From a bacterium (GTDB lineage: Bacteria; Patescibacteriota; Minisyncoccia; Ryanbacterales; 2-02-FULL-48-12): a DNA stretch of 14,417 bases. The stretch's first letter is position 1. Every line of letters starts with the position of its first letter. The position numbers were made by a program, and so were the translations under genes. The DNA lies in NCBI GenBank assembly GCA_005239605.1, contig SBBS01000088.1, positions 1 through 14,417 on the forward strand. Direction: 5' to 3'. The notes under the pieces were generated by a model. That model was not told the DNA's origin, made no database searches, and worked only from the letters and a program-made list of their open reading frames with translations. This document shows positions 1 to 7,106 of this stretch, in pieces.

Positions 1-141
1 ATTTCTTGCGTGAGCCCTGCTGGCGCTTCAAAATTTTCACCGGCGCCCCATCTCATATTTCTGAAATTTCACTCTAAAATTTATTAAGGGACGGGTCTAA
101 TGCAAAAGGTTATAAAATAATTAACAACATAACACAAAAAA
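1..141. other. left-edge non-coding stretch, no assignable gene
   Basis: The first ~56 bases are GC-richer and contain GGCGC and GCGCC pieces (24-49) that could pair around an AAAATTTT core. On the minus strand an ATG at 56-54 opens a frame that stays open to position 1 (about 18 codons, beginning MRWGAGENFE). It could be the 5' end of a gene leaving the window, but it is far too short to support, has no clear Shine-Dalgarno sequence and matches nothing I recognise. The rest is AT-rich. TATAAA at 111-116 could be a -10 box for pnp, but there is no matching -35. Confidence 0.3.
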
Positions 142-269
142 GAAATCCGAAATTCAAATATCGAAACTCGAAACAAATTCCAAATTCTAATTTTCAAATC
201 CTCAAAACACATTTTTGAATTTTGGTATTAGGGAATTGTTTCGTGCTTCGGATTTCGTGCTTCGGATTT
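142..269. repeat. long imperfect inverted repeat in the pnp leader
   Basis: The left arm (142-199) and the reverse complement of the right arm (212-269) share a series of words in the same order: AAATCCGAA, CGAAAC followed by AATTCC, and an AATTTTCAAA-like end. The loop of about 12 nt is at 200-211. The right arm also holds a perfect 14-bp tandem duplication (241-254 and 255-268, unit TCGTGCTTCGGATT). AT-rich inverted repeats of this style are common between genes in Patescibacteria. It ends 9 bases before the pnp start codon, so it would form a stem in the pnp leader RNA. Confidence 0.7.
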
Positions 270-278
270 AAGAAAGGT

Positions 279-2486
279 ATGGAGACAAAACAATTTTCGT
301 TTGAGTTTGCAGGCCGCCCGTTGACGGCAGAATTTTCTCCGCTTGCCGAACAAGCAAACGGATCCGCGCTGGTGCGCTACGGCGATACGGTGGTGTTTGC
401 CACGGCAGTTATATCCGCAACTGCTCGAGAGGGAACTGATTTTTTCCCGTTGGTAGTTGATTACGAAGAAAAATTTTACGCGGCGGGGCGCATTCTCGGC
501 AGCCGGTTTGTGCGCCGGGAAAGCAGGCCTTCAGAAGAGGCAATTTTGGTATCGCGTGTTATTGACCGCGCCATACGCCCGCTTTTTGACCATCGCATGC
601 GAAACGAAGTGCAGGTGGTTGTGATGGCTTTAGCCATTGACGATGACAACGACCCCGATGTGCTCGCCATTCTTGCCGCATCCCTCGCGCTCGGCACATC
701 AAATATTCCCTGGAACGGGCCTATTGGGGCCGTGCGCGCCATCAAAAAAGACGGCCGTATTATTTTAAACCCCACATACGAAGAGCGAAAAGGCGCCGAG
801 TTTGATACTTTCTTTACGAGCGGTATCAATGGGCACTTAAATATGATAGAAGCAGAAGCGAAAGAAATTCCGGAAGAAGAACTCATGAACGCGTTCGAGG
901 AAGGGCTTGCCCACATAGAACTCGCGCTTGAATTCCAAAAGGGAATCATCCGTGAATTGGGCAAAGAAAAAACGGCATTTGAGTTTCCAGAACCAACAAA
1001 AGAGCTTGCAAACGCGCTCAAACCATTCCTGCCGCGCCTGGAAGATGCCATATACGACCCAATAAAGAAAAAACGCGCCGAAGATACCGAGACGGTAAAG
1101 AAAGAATGGATGCGGCATGTGGCTGAAATGTTCCCCGACACCCCGCGCGCGCTTGCCCAAGATTTATTTGAAAACGCCACCAATGACATTTTGCACAAAA
1201 ACATTCTAGACCCCGCCCAAGGAAGCGAAAAACGCCCCGACGGCCGGCGCGTAAATGAACTGCGGCCGCTCTTTACCAAATCGCACATATTGGAACGGCA
1301 TCACGGCTCCGCTCTCTTTTTCCGGGGAGAAACGCACATTCTCTCCGTGGCGACTTTAGGCGCGCCCGGAGACGTTCTGCTTATTGAAGGAATGGAGATA
1401 CGCGAAAAGCGGCATTTCATGCATCACTATAACTTTCCGCCGTTCTCGGTGGGGGAAGTGCGGCCTATGCGCGGACCGGGCCGGCGAGAAATCGGCCACG
1501 GCGCGCTTGCCGAAAAAGCATTGCGCGCGGTAGTGCCGCCGAAAGAAGAGTTTCCCTATACTATTCGCCTTGTATCAGAAACGCTTTCGTCCAATGGATC
1601 TTCTTCCATGGGTTCCGTGTGCGCTTCCAGCATGGCCATGATGGATGCCGGCATTCCCGTAAAACGGGCGGTTGGCGGCGCTTCCATGGGCCTGGTGATG
1701 TATGCCGATGAACATACGGGAGTAATTCAAAAATACAAAGTGCTCACTGATATTCAGGGTATTGAAGATCACCTGGGCGACATGGATTTCAAAGTTGCCG
1801 GAACTCGAAACGGCGTAACGGCAATTCAAATGGATGTAAAAGTTGTCGGCGTAACACTTGATATAATTCGAGACGCGTTCAATCAGGCAAAATCAGCGCG
1901 CATGCGGATACTTGATGCCATGGACGCATCCATCAGCGCGCCGCGCGCGGAACTCTCGCCGTTTGCGCCCCGCATTGTCATTATTTCCATAAATCCCGAC
2001 AAAATCCGCGACGTCATTGGTCCCGGCGGAAAAGTAATCAACGAGATTATCGCTCTTACCGACACCCAAATTGAAATTGAGCAAGACGGACATATTTTTA
2101 TTACGGGCCTGAAACAAGAAAATGTAACAAAAGCCCAAGAACTCATTGAGGAAATTACCAAAGAATACGAACCCGGCCAGCGCTTCACCGGAAAAGTAAC
2201 GCGGATATTCAACTTCGGCGCCATGGTGGAATTCGCGCCAAAGCAGGAAGGGCTGGTGCATATTTCGGAATTAGCGCCATTCCGCGTGGAACAGGTAACC
2301 GATGTGGTAGATGTGGGAGATGTGGTTCCGGTGGAAATAATAAGCATTGATGAAATGGGACGCATTAACCTCTCTATAAAACGCCTTGCCGCGCTGGAGA
2401 CAAAAAAGAGCGCCGGCGAAGCGCGGCCGCAGAAAGCCCATCATGAACAAAGCCGGCCATCGCGTCACCGACGGGAACATAGATAA
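279..2486 (+). CDS. pnp: polyribonucleotide nucleotidyltransferase (PNPase)
   Basis: PNPase degrades RNA 3'-to-5' using phosphate, releasing nucleoside diphosphates, and works in the cytoplasm as a trimer. From the ATG at 279 the protein is 735 aa (E. coli: 711). Visible in order: a first RNase PH domain (about 10-150), an all-alpha linker, a second RNase PH domain (about 330-550) with SNGSSSMGSVCASSMAMMD and the catalytic-region motif EDHLGDMDF, a KH domain with IRDVIGPGGK (about 570-585), and an S1 domain beginning GQRFTGKVTRIFNFGAMVEF (about 632-700). The tail is basic and His-rich. I chose 279 because the family begins METK-FSFEFAGR there and AGAAAGG lies just upstream. The frame is open further up (to 222), but those residues are encoded by the leader repeat. 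A terminator follows. The usual partner rpsO is not in view. Confidence 0.97.
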   Translation: METKQFSFEFAGRPLTAEFSPLAEQANGSALVRYGDTVVFATAVISATAREGTDFFPLVVDYEEKFYAAGRILGSRFVRRESRPSEEAILVSRVIDRAIRPLFDHRMRNEVQVVVMALAIDDDNDPDVLAILAASLALGTSNIPWNGPIGAVRAIKKDGRIILNPTYEERKGAEFDTFFTSGINGHLNMIEAEAKEIPEEELMNAFEEGLAHIELALEFQKGIIRELGKEKTAFEFPEPTKELANALKPFLPRLEDAIYDPIKKKRAEDTETVKKEWMRHVAEMFPDTPRALAQDLFENATNDILHKNILDPAQGSEKRPDGRRVNELRPLFTKSHILERHHGSALFFRGETHILSVATLGAPGDVLLIEGMEIREKRHFMHHYNFPPFSVGEVRPMRGPGRREIGHGALAEKALRAVVPPKEEFPYTIRLVSETLSSNGSSSMGSVCASSMAMMDAGIPVKRAVGGASMGLVMYADEHTGVIQKYKVLTDIQGIEDHLGDMDFKVAGTRNGVTAIQMDVKVVGVTLDIIRDAFNQAKSARMRILDAMDASISAPRAELSPFAPRIVIISINPDKIRDVIGPGGKVINEIIALTDTQIEIEQDGHIFITGLKQENVTKAQELIEEITKEYEPGQRFTGKVTRIFNFGAMVEFAPKQEGLVHISELAPFRVEQVTDVVDVGDVVPVEIISIDEMGRINLSIKRLAALETKKSAGEARPQKAHHEQSRPSRHRREHR

Positions 2487-2498
2487 CTAACTGGCAGC

Positions 2499-2539
2499 AA
2501 AAAAGCCTCCAATGTATACTTGAACCAAGAGGCTTTTTT
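2499..2539 (+). terminator. Rho-independent terminator after pnp
   Basis: An 11-bp perfect stem, AAAAAAGCCTC (2499-2509) with GAGGCTTTTTT (2529-2539), closes a 19-nt loop. It starts 12 bases after the pnp stop. The A-run and T-run pair, so it could work on both strands, but no minus-strand gene ends here. Confidence 0.85.
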
Positions 2540-2566
2540 GTTTCATAATTTTAATCAACGAATTAT

Positions 2567-3523
2567 ATGGACAACAAACAAATAGAAGAATTTGTGCCGC
2601 AATCTCACGAACCCGTAAAGCCCGGACAAATACCAAATCAATCGGTACCGCCGCCCAAACAACACCTTGAAAAAGAAAGCGAGCTTCCGAAAATCCGCAC
2701 CATGAAGCATGATGCGGCGCGTTATTTGAAAGATCGGAATATTTCTTTTCTTGATCTTGTTAGCAAAGAACATGAGTACGCAGAGGAACATCCTGAAAAA
2801 TTTGAGTATCGGGAACGCGTAACGGAAAAAGTGTGGTTTCGCGGTGTTTTGGGACTTGTGGGCATCGTGCTATTGGCAGTAGTCGGATATGGCGTGTATG
2901 TAGCCTTGTTGACCCGCGATACATTGCCCCCCACGGAGGCAACACCCGCGCGGGCGTTCATACCGGTGGAAGAGCGAGAAATTATCACCATCCGCGAAGG
3001 AGACCGCGCGGGTCTTCTTGCAAAATTAGAAGCTGCGCGCAGAAGCCGCTTACCATCCCGATCCATTAAGCATGTTGTTGTTCGCATAGATTCATTTGGC
3101 GGAGAAACGCGTTTCGCAACGGTAAAAGATTTCATGGAAACATTAGAATTCAAAACTCCAAGCGGTTTTATAGAAAACATAAACGACAAATTTGATATTC
3201 TTATATATTATCGGCCTGACGGCGCCAACATTGGCTTTGTGCTGGAACCAAAAGACCGCGAGCGCGCGTTCGCGCATATGCTTGAATGGGAAAACAGCAT
3301 CATTCTTGATTTTCGCAACTTCTATTTTGACGCTGACGTTACCCAGCCGCTTCACCTTTTTACCGACACCGTGGTGCGAAACATAGATACGCGTTCGGTA
3401 GCTCTGCAAGAAAACGCCGCGTTTTCTTACGGCATATTTGCGCAGCGATTTCTCGTTATCGCAACATCGGAAGAATTTATGGACATCCTTTTGGGGCGGT
3501 TGATTGCCGCGCCGCCAAGATAA
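2567..3523 (+). CDS. single-pass membrane protein with extracytoplasmic domain, CPR-type, unknown function
   Basis: This 318-aa protein has a hydrophilic, proline-rich N-terminus (1-88), one transmembrane helix at about 92-115 (FRGVLGLVGIVLLAVVGYG) and a mixed alpha/beta domain of about 200 residues after it. N-terminal Arg/Lys before the helix suggest an N-in, C-out topology. The C-terminal half, with 'LEWENSIILDF...FTDTVVRNIDTRSVAL...FSYGIFAQRFLVIATSEE', resembles an anonymous family I associate with Parcubacteria; no enzyme motif is visible. No good Shine-Dalgarno precedes the ATG at 2567. The gene stands between the pnp terminator and a repeat-rich spacer, so it is probably transcribed alone. 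Codon use resembles its neighbours. A role in the envelope is inferred only from topology. Confidence 0.8.
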   Translation: MDNKQIEEFVPQSHEPVKPGQIPNQSVPPPKQHLEKESELPKIRTMKHDAARYLKDRNISFLDLVSKEHEYAEEHPEKFEYRERVTEKVWFRGVLGLVGIVLLAVVGYGVYVALLTRDTLPPTEATPARAFIPVEEREIITIREGDRAGLLAKLEAARRSRLPSRSIKHVVVRIDSFGGETRFATVKDFMETLEFKTPSGFIENINDKFDILIYYRPDGANIGFVLEPKDRERAFAHMLEWENSIILDFRNFYFDADVTQPLHLFTDTVVRNIDTRSVALQENAAFSYGIFAQRFLVIATSEEFMDILLGRLIAAPPR

Positions 3524-3526
3524 TTT

Positions 3527-3641
3527 AAAATTCAAAATGCAAAGTGCAAAATTTAAAATTTTAGTATTCGTTTTCAGCGAATTTTTTTAATAAAATATCG
3601 CGAAGCGATACATTAATTTTGCACTTTGCATTTTGAATTTT
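3527..3641. repeat. perfect 27-bp inverted repeat with nested hairpins
   Basis: Positions 3527-3553 and 3615-3641 are exact reverse complements over 27 bp, built of AAAATTCAAAATGC / AAAGTGCAAAATT words. The 61-nt interior contains two smaller hairpins: ATTCG/CGAAT (3566-3582) followed by T7, and TATCGC-GAA-GCGATA (3596-3610). It has no coding capacity. The word composition resembles the insert in rsmA (10053-10108), so both may belong to one AT-rich repeat family. Confidence 0.8.
3566..3588 (+). terminator. possible terminator after the 2567-3523 gene
   Basis: A 5-bp stem ATTCG (3566-3570) / CGAAT (3578-3582) with a 7-nt loop is followed directly by a run of T (3582-3588). The stem is short and AT-rich, and it sits inside the larger inverted repeat, so termination is plausible but weakly supported. 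Confidence 0.4.
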
Positions 3642-3652
3642 TGCGGCAAGTA

Positions 3653-3681
3653 TTTACATTCCATATTATATTTTATAGAAT
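3653..3681 (+). promoter_or_regulatory. candidate promoter for the dksA-like/comM pair
   Basis: TTTACA (3653-3658) and TAGAAT (3676-3681) are 17 bp apart and match the -35/-10 consensus at 4/6 and 5/6 positions. Transcription would start around 3688, only a few bases before the ATG at 3691, which implies an almost leaderless mRNA. That agrees with the absence of a Shine-Dalgarno sequence there. Confidence 0.4.
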
Positions 3682-3690
3682 ATCCTTACT

Positions 3691-4035
3691 ATGGATACCG
3701 CAAAATTCAAACTAAAACTGGAAGAAGAAAAGCAAAAATTGGAAGAACAACTCTCGCAAACAGGGCGGCGCAACCCTTCTAACCCCAATGATTGGGAACC
3801 GCAATTTACCCCACGAAACGAACAAACATCCGCCCAAGACGAGATGGCGGATAAGTTTGAAGACATGGAACAAACGCTTGCCACTCAAGCGGCCTATGAA
3901 TCACGTTTGGGGCTTGTTAACGCGGCTCTGGACCGCATAGAGAAAGGAACATACGGGAAATGCAGCTGCGGTAAAGACATCCCGGAAGAGCGCCTGGAAG
4001 CCGATCCTGCCGCAAGTTGTATGTGCGGCAAATAA
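3691..4035 (+). CDS. DksA/TraR-family zinc-finger protein
   Basis: The 114-aa protein has the DksA/TraR layout: an N-terminal coiled coil (about 3-25 and 50-85, with EEEKQKLEEQL and DKFEDMEQTLATQAAYESRL) and a C-terminal zinc-finger segment, YGKCSCGKDIPEERLEADPAA. Family members bind the RNA polymerase secondary channel and alter initiation, often with ppGpp; in Patescibacteria the role is unproven. The consensus knuckles are CxxC...CxxC. Here both are CxC (C91/C93 and C110/C112), each with one residue fewer, while the IPEERLEADPAA core is intact, so a simple frameshift is unlikely. Whether zinc still binds is open. The coiled-coil tip acidic pair of true DksA cannot be placed with confidence. 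The stop lies 8 bases before the comM start, suggesting one transcript. Confidence 0.88.
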   Translation: MDTAKFKLKLEEEKQKLEEQLSQTGRRNPSNPNDWEPQFTPRNEQTSAQDEMADKFEDMEQTLATQAAYESRLGLVNAALDRIEKGTYGKCSCGKDIPEERLEADPAASCMCGK

Positions 4036-4043
4036 AAAACAAC

Positions 4044-5579
4044 ATGTCATCCGTAAAACTGCACTCGGCAGAAGTTGTCGGCATCAACGGGGAAATAATT
4101 GACGTTGAAATTGACCTTTCACCGGGTCTTTTTTCGCTTTCCATCGTGGGGCTTGCCGACAAAGCGATAGATGAATCGCGTCATCGGATTGCGGCCGCCA
4201 TTAAAAACAGCGGCGCGCGCCAGCCTCAGAAAAAAAACCACCGCGTAACTGTTTCGTTGGCGCCTGCGGATCTTAAAAAAGAAGGGCCCGCGTTTGATCT
4301 CCCTATCGCGCTTGCGTATCTTTTGGTTTCAGAACAGACTAAATTTGATCCGAAGGGGAAAATATTCCTCGGCGAGCTTGCGCTTGACGGATCCCTGCGA
4401 CCCATTCGCGGCGTTCTGGCGCTCGCCATTGCCGCAAAAGAGGCCGGTTTTGAAGAACTCTATGTGCCGCGCGGCAACGGAGAAGAAGCGGCGCTCGCAG
4501 GTGGTATTCGTGTATTTGAAGCGCCAACTCTTCTTGCCGCGCTATATCATTTGGAAAAGAAAGAATGTCTTCCGGAATCATCTCCGCCGGCGCCAGAAAC
4601 ACTTATAACCCAAACTGTTTCTTATAACGACTTTGCCGATATACGCGGGCAGGAAACGGCAAAACGCGCGCTTGAAATTGCGGCCGCCGGCGCCCACAAT
4701 ATCATTCTTTCAGGTCCGCCCGGCTCCGGCAAAACGCTTTTATCCCGCGCGCTTCCTTCCATACTCCCGCCGCCAAGCAGGGAAGAAATAATTGAAATCA
4801 CAAAAATCCACAGCATAGCGGGTTCCCCTTCCAAACAAAATGGAATCATTGCGGAACGCCCCTTCCGAAGTCCTCATCACACGGCATCCCACATAGCGCT
4901 GGTAGGAGGAGGCGCTTTCCCGCGGCCAGGGGAAATAACTCTTGCGCATCGCGGTGTTCTTTTTATGGACGAGTTTCCCGAATTTGATAAACGGGTGCTG
5001 GAAGCTCTGCGTCAACCTCTGGAAGACCGCGTGGTTTCCGTATCGCGCGCGAAAGGAAGCATTACTTATCCAGCCAACATCCTCTTAATCGGCGCCATGA
5101 ACCCATGCCCATGCGGCAACCTTGGCAATCCGCAGAAAGAATGCGTATGCGCGCCGCATCATGTGGAACGCTACGCGCGTAAAATTTCAGGGCCCATTAC
5201 CGACCGTGTTGATCTGTGGGTAGATGTTGATCCGGTAGAACACGAAAAACTCGCCGCAGATGCGCCTACCGGAGAATCTTCGCGCATCGTCCAACAACGC
5301 GTTACAAACGCGCGAAACATACAAGCCGAACGTTTCAAAAAAACGCGAATAAAAACAAACAGCGAGATGGGTCCGCGCCACATTGAAACATTTTGCAAAT
5401 TATCGCCCGCGGTAAGCGCCGTCCTTACCAACGCCGCAAAAACATTCAATCTCTCCGCGCGCGCGTATCATCGCGTAATAAAACTGGCCCGCACTATTGC
5501 GGATTTGGAAAAAAGTCAACATATAGGAGAAAAACATATTTTGGAAGCCGTGCAATATCGGCCAAAAGTGAAAAATTAA
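4044..5579 (+). CDS. comM: YifB/ComM-family Mg-chelatase-like AAA+ ATPase
   Basis: The protein is 511 aa, close to the family's usual ~505. In order: an N-terminal ChlI/Lon-C-like domain (about 5-165, SVKLHSAEVVGINGEIIDVE...), an AAA+ domain with Walker A GPPGSGKT (224-231) and Walker B GVLFMDEFPEF (D309, E310), a Cys cluster MNPCPCGNLG...CVC (about 352-370) followed by KISGPITDRVDLWVDV, and a C-terminal Mg_chelatase_C helical domain with LSARAYHRVIKLARTIADL. ComM in Vibrio and Acinetobacter is a hexameric helicase that drives branch migration of incoming DNA during natural transformation. The same role here is inferred. I chose ATG 4044 because the family begins at this point; the in-frame ATG at 4017 would overlap the previous gene. 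It follows the dksA-like gene by 8 nt and is closed by a terminator. Confidence 0.93.
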   Translation: MSSVKLHSAEVVGINGEIIDVEIDLSPGLFSLSIVGLADKAIDESRHRIAAAIKNSGARQPQKKNHRVTVSLAPADLKKEGPAFDLPIALAYLLVSEQTKFDPKGKIFLGELALDGSLRPIRGVLALAIAAKEAGFEELYVPRGNGEEAALAGGIRVFEAPTLLAALYHLEKKECLPESSPPAPETLITQTVSYNDFADIRGQETAKRALEIAAAGAHNIILSGPPGSGKTLLSRALPSILPPPSREEIIEITKIHSIAGSPSKQNGIIAERPFRSPHHTASHIALVGGGAFPRPGEITLAHRGVLFMDEFPEFDKRVLEALRQPLEDRVVSVSRAKGSITYPANILLIGAMNPCPCGNLGNPQKECVCAPHHVERYARKISGPITDRVDLWVDVDPVEHEKLAADAPTGESSRIVQQRVTNARNIQAERFKKTRIKTNSEMGPRHIETFCKLSPAVSAVLTNAAKTFNLSARAYHRVIKLARTIADLEKSQHIGEKHILEAVQYRPKVKN

Positions 5580-5607
5580 AAGGCCCTCGGGGGCCTTATT
5601 TATTTTA
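5580..5607. terminator. bidirectional terminator between comM and the small minus-strand gene
   Basis: A GC-rich stem AAGGCCC (5580-5586) / GGGCCTT (5591-5597) closes a TCGG tetraloop. On the plus strand it is followed by ATTTATTTTA, and on the minus strand by TTTTAATTTTTC. It lies just after comM (its first base abuts the stop codon) and 14 bases past the stop of the convergent gene at 5612, so it can serve both. Confidence 0.85.
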
Positions 5608-5611
5608 GGAG

Positions 5612-5824
5612 TTATCGGTTGGAATTGTTCCACGCACGGAGCAATCCGCATAAACGGGAAAACTCTTTCCCACTCACTTCTTTCAATAAAAACCCATAAC
5701 TATCATCAAAAAATGCCCATTCAACGCCATAAAGGCCACCCGCATCAAAACAACCAACCAATTGTTTATCCCCCATCTTTCCATCTGAACCAACACCCAT
5801 ATAAAGAGCGTAGTATTTTTTCAT
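5612..5824 (-). CDS. small protein of unknown function (70 aa)
   Basis: I do not recognise this protein. It begins MKKYYALYMGVGSDGKMGDK and continues with LVGCFDAGGLYGVEWAFFDDSYGFLLKEV; it is soluble-looking, with no signal peptide or transmembrane segment, many Gly and aromatic residues and two Cys. Support for a real gene is contextual. An ideal Shine-Dalgarno GAGGT (5832-5836 on the minus strand) lies 7 nt before the ATG at 5824. A -35/-10 pair lies further upstream (5855-5883), and a bidirectional terminator follows. The frame extends six codons upstream to 5842, but the Shine-Dalgarno favours 5824. It lies downstream of the M23 peptidase gene in the same direction but appears to have its own promoter. 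Confidence 0.65.
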   Translation of the reverse strand: MKKYYALYMGVGSDGKMGDKQLVGCFDAGGLYGVEWAFFDDSYGFLLKEVSGKEFSRLCGLLRAWNNSNR

Positions 5825-5854
5825 CGTACATACCTCATTCAAACGTTTTCAGCA

Positions 5855-5883
5855 TATATATCAAAAAGTGGCAAAAAAATCAA
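5855..5883 (-). promoter_or_regulatory. candidate promoter for the 5612-5824 gene
   Basis: Read on the minus strand, TTGATT (5883-5878) and TATATA (5860-5855) are separated by 17 bp. A start near 5848 gives a ~24-nt leader containing the GAGGT ribosome binding site. The -35 runs into a T-tract, as in the promoter at 11082-11109. Confidence 0.5.
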
Positions 5884-5909
5884 GAAGAGTCCCTGTCATT
5901 CGCTTCACG

Positions 5910-6950
5910 CTAAAATGGATTTTTCGCACCCCTCACCTCAAAATGCAGATGACAGCCGGTGGAACGGCCGGTGGAGCCGACGGCGCCGATTGTTTGCCCC
6001 TGCACCACATATTGGCCTGCAGAAGCCGTGTTTATTGTATTATGCGCGTAAAGTGTTTGAGCGCCGTTAGCATGCGTAATCACTATGTAGTTTCCGTAAC
6101 CGCCATTCCAGCCATAACCTTTGGAAACAATAACCGTGCCGGCTGCGGAAGCGAAAATCGGGGAACCGCAGGAAGCCGCCAAATCAACTCCATTGTACCC
6201 ATGGAGCCCCTGTGAACGAATTCCCGCCACAGGCCGCACAAAATATCCCACCGCATTTCGCAGAGAACTTCCCGAAACGATACTTTTACTTCCGGCAGAT
6301 CGCGACGGCACAGGCAAAACAACCTCTCCATTGGGAATGATAATCTCATTGCCAATTATAAGAGCTGTATCTGCCTGCAAGCCATTAAAAGACCTTATTT
6401 CTTCTGCATCTCCATGATATTCTTTTGCAATGGATGAAAGAGTATCGCCCTTCTTAATTGTATGCTTGACGCCAGAAATCGGGAGAATAACCAGTACATC
6501 TCCCGCTTTAATAAGATTACTGCTCCGAATATCGTTTGCCCACAAAATAGTATTTACTGTAACCCCGAACATCCGCGCGATTACGGAAATATTATCACCC
6601 TCGCGAACCGTATATAGGGTAATGCGGTCTGTTTTAATAACCTCGTCTTCATTCGCAATACTGCCTAACGGCCCTGCCGCGGGAAGCAGTGCATTGTTGT
6701 CTATAATAGTAAGCGCGGCGCCTCCCCGCGCGGCTTTAGCGCCATCTACATTCACTGGCGCGTTTAAGAGCGGCATAGTGTGAAGTGAGGTAAGCAAAGT
6801 CGATTGCAATTCGGACTCTTCTTCCTCTATTTCGGCGCTGTTGCCGCTAAAGAAGGAACCAAAATAGGAAAATATGCCCGCTTCGGCATGCTTAAGCGGA
6901 AAAATAATCGCAACGACCCCTGCCGCTAAAAGGACAAGAATATTTTTCAA
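5910..6950 (-). CDS. secreted peptidoglycan peptidase, two LysM domains plus M23
   Basis: This 346-aa exported protein is probably a cell-wall hydrolase. It has a signal peptide 1-24 (MKNILVLLAAGVVAIIFPLK..., cleavage after AEA), an acidic spacer, LysM 1 at about 112-157 (YTVREGDNISVIARMFGV), LysM 2 at about 162-206 (HTIKKGDTLSSIAKEYHG) and an M23 (LytM-type) domain at about 235-346. Active-site residues seen: D256 in GYNGVDLAA, H303 in LYAHN, and H334/H336 in GCHLHFEVR. The usual HxxxD ligand position is Tyr (Y252), with a His two residues earlier (H250). LysM domains bind glycan and M23 enzymes cut peptide cross-links. The start codon is TTG at 6950; no ATG lies upstream in frame before a stop, and the signal peptide fits this start. 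The upstream spacer is shared with the divergent uvrD gene. Confidence 0.92.
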   Translation of the reverse strand: MKNILVLLAAGVVAIIFPLKHAEAGIFSYFGSFFSGNSAEIEEEESELQSTLLTSLHTMPLLNAPVNVDGAKAARGGAALTIIDNNALLPAAGPLGSIANEDEVIKTDRITLYTVREGDNISVIARMFGVTVNTILWANDIRSSNLIKAGDVLVILPISGVKHTIKKGDTLSSIAKEYHGDAEEIRSFNGLQADTALIIGNEIIIPNGEVVLPVPSRSAGSKSIVSGSSLRNAVGYFVRPVAGIRSQGLHGYNGVDLAASCGSPIFASAAGTVIVSKGYGWNGGYGNYIVITHANGAQTLYAHNTINTASAGQYVVQGQTIGAVGSTGRSTGCHLHFEVRGAKNPF

Positions 6951-7106
6951 TTGTTTTTGAGTACTAATGAAATCAAATCTAATGGTAAGACGAATCAGTC
7001 AGAAATGCTTGCAAAATAAAGGATTTTTCAACCTTCCGGAGTAGTATACCAATACCATCCATGCTATCATATCTCCAGTATCCCGTACAGGGATATCCAC
7101 AGTCCC

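Noticed and set aside
476..1288. 270-codon open frame on the minus strand opposite pnp
   Set aside because: It lies fully antisense to the conserved PNPase domains; the product is Ser/Arg-rich low-complexity sequence with no motif, as expected of a shadow frame in this codon usage.
1883..2365. 160-codon minus-strand frame opposite the KH/S1 part of pnp
   Set aside because: Antisense to conserved domains, composition biased to Ser/Thr/Met, no start signals.
142..3641. CRISPR array
   Set aside because: The repeats at 142-269 and 3527-3641 are inverted pairs or a single tandem duplication, not regularly spaced direct repeats with unique spacers, and no cas gene is present.
5868..6215. 115-codon plus-strand frame opposite the M23 domain
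   Set aside because: Antisense to the peptidase motifs, no ribosome binding site, no recognisable protein.
7079..7096. TATCCC / GGGATA small palindrome before the helicase gene as an operator
   Set aside because: Only a 6-bp stem, a single occurrence, and no known regulator site; too weak to list.
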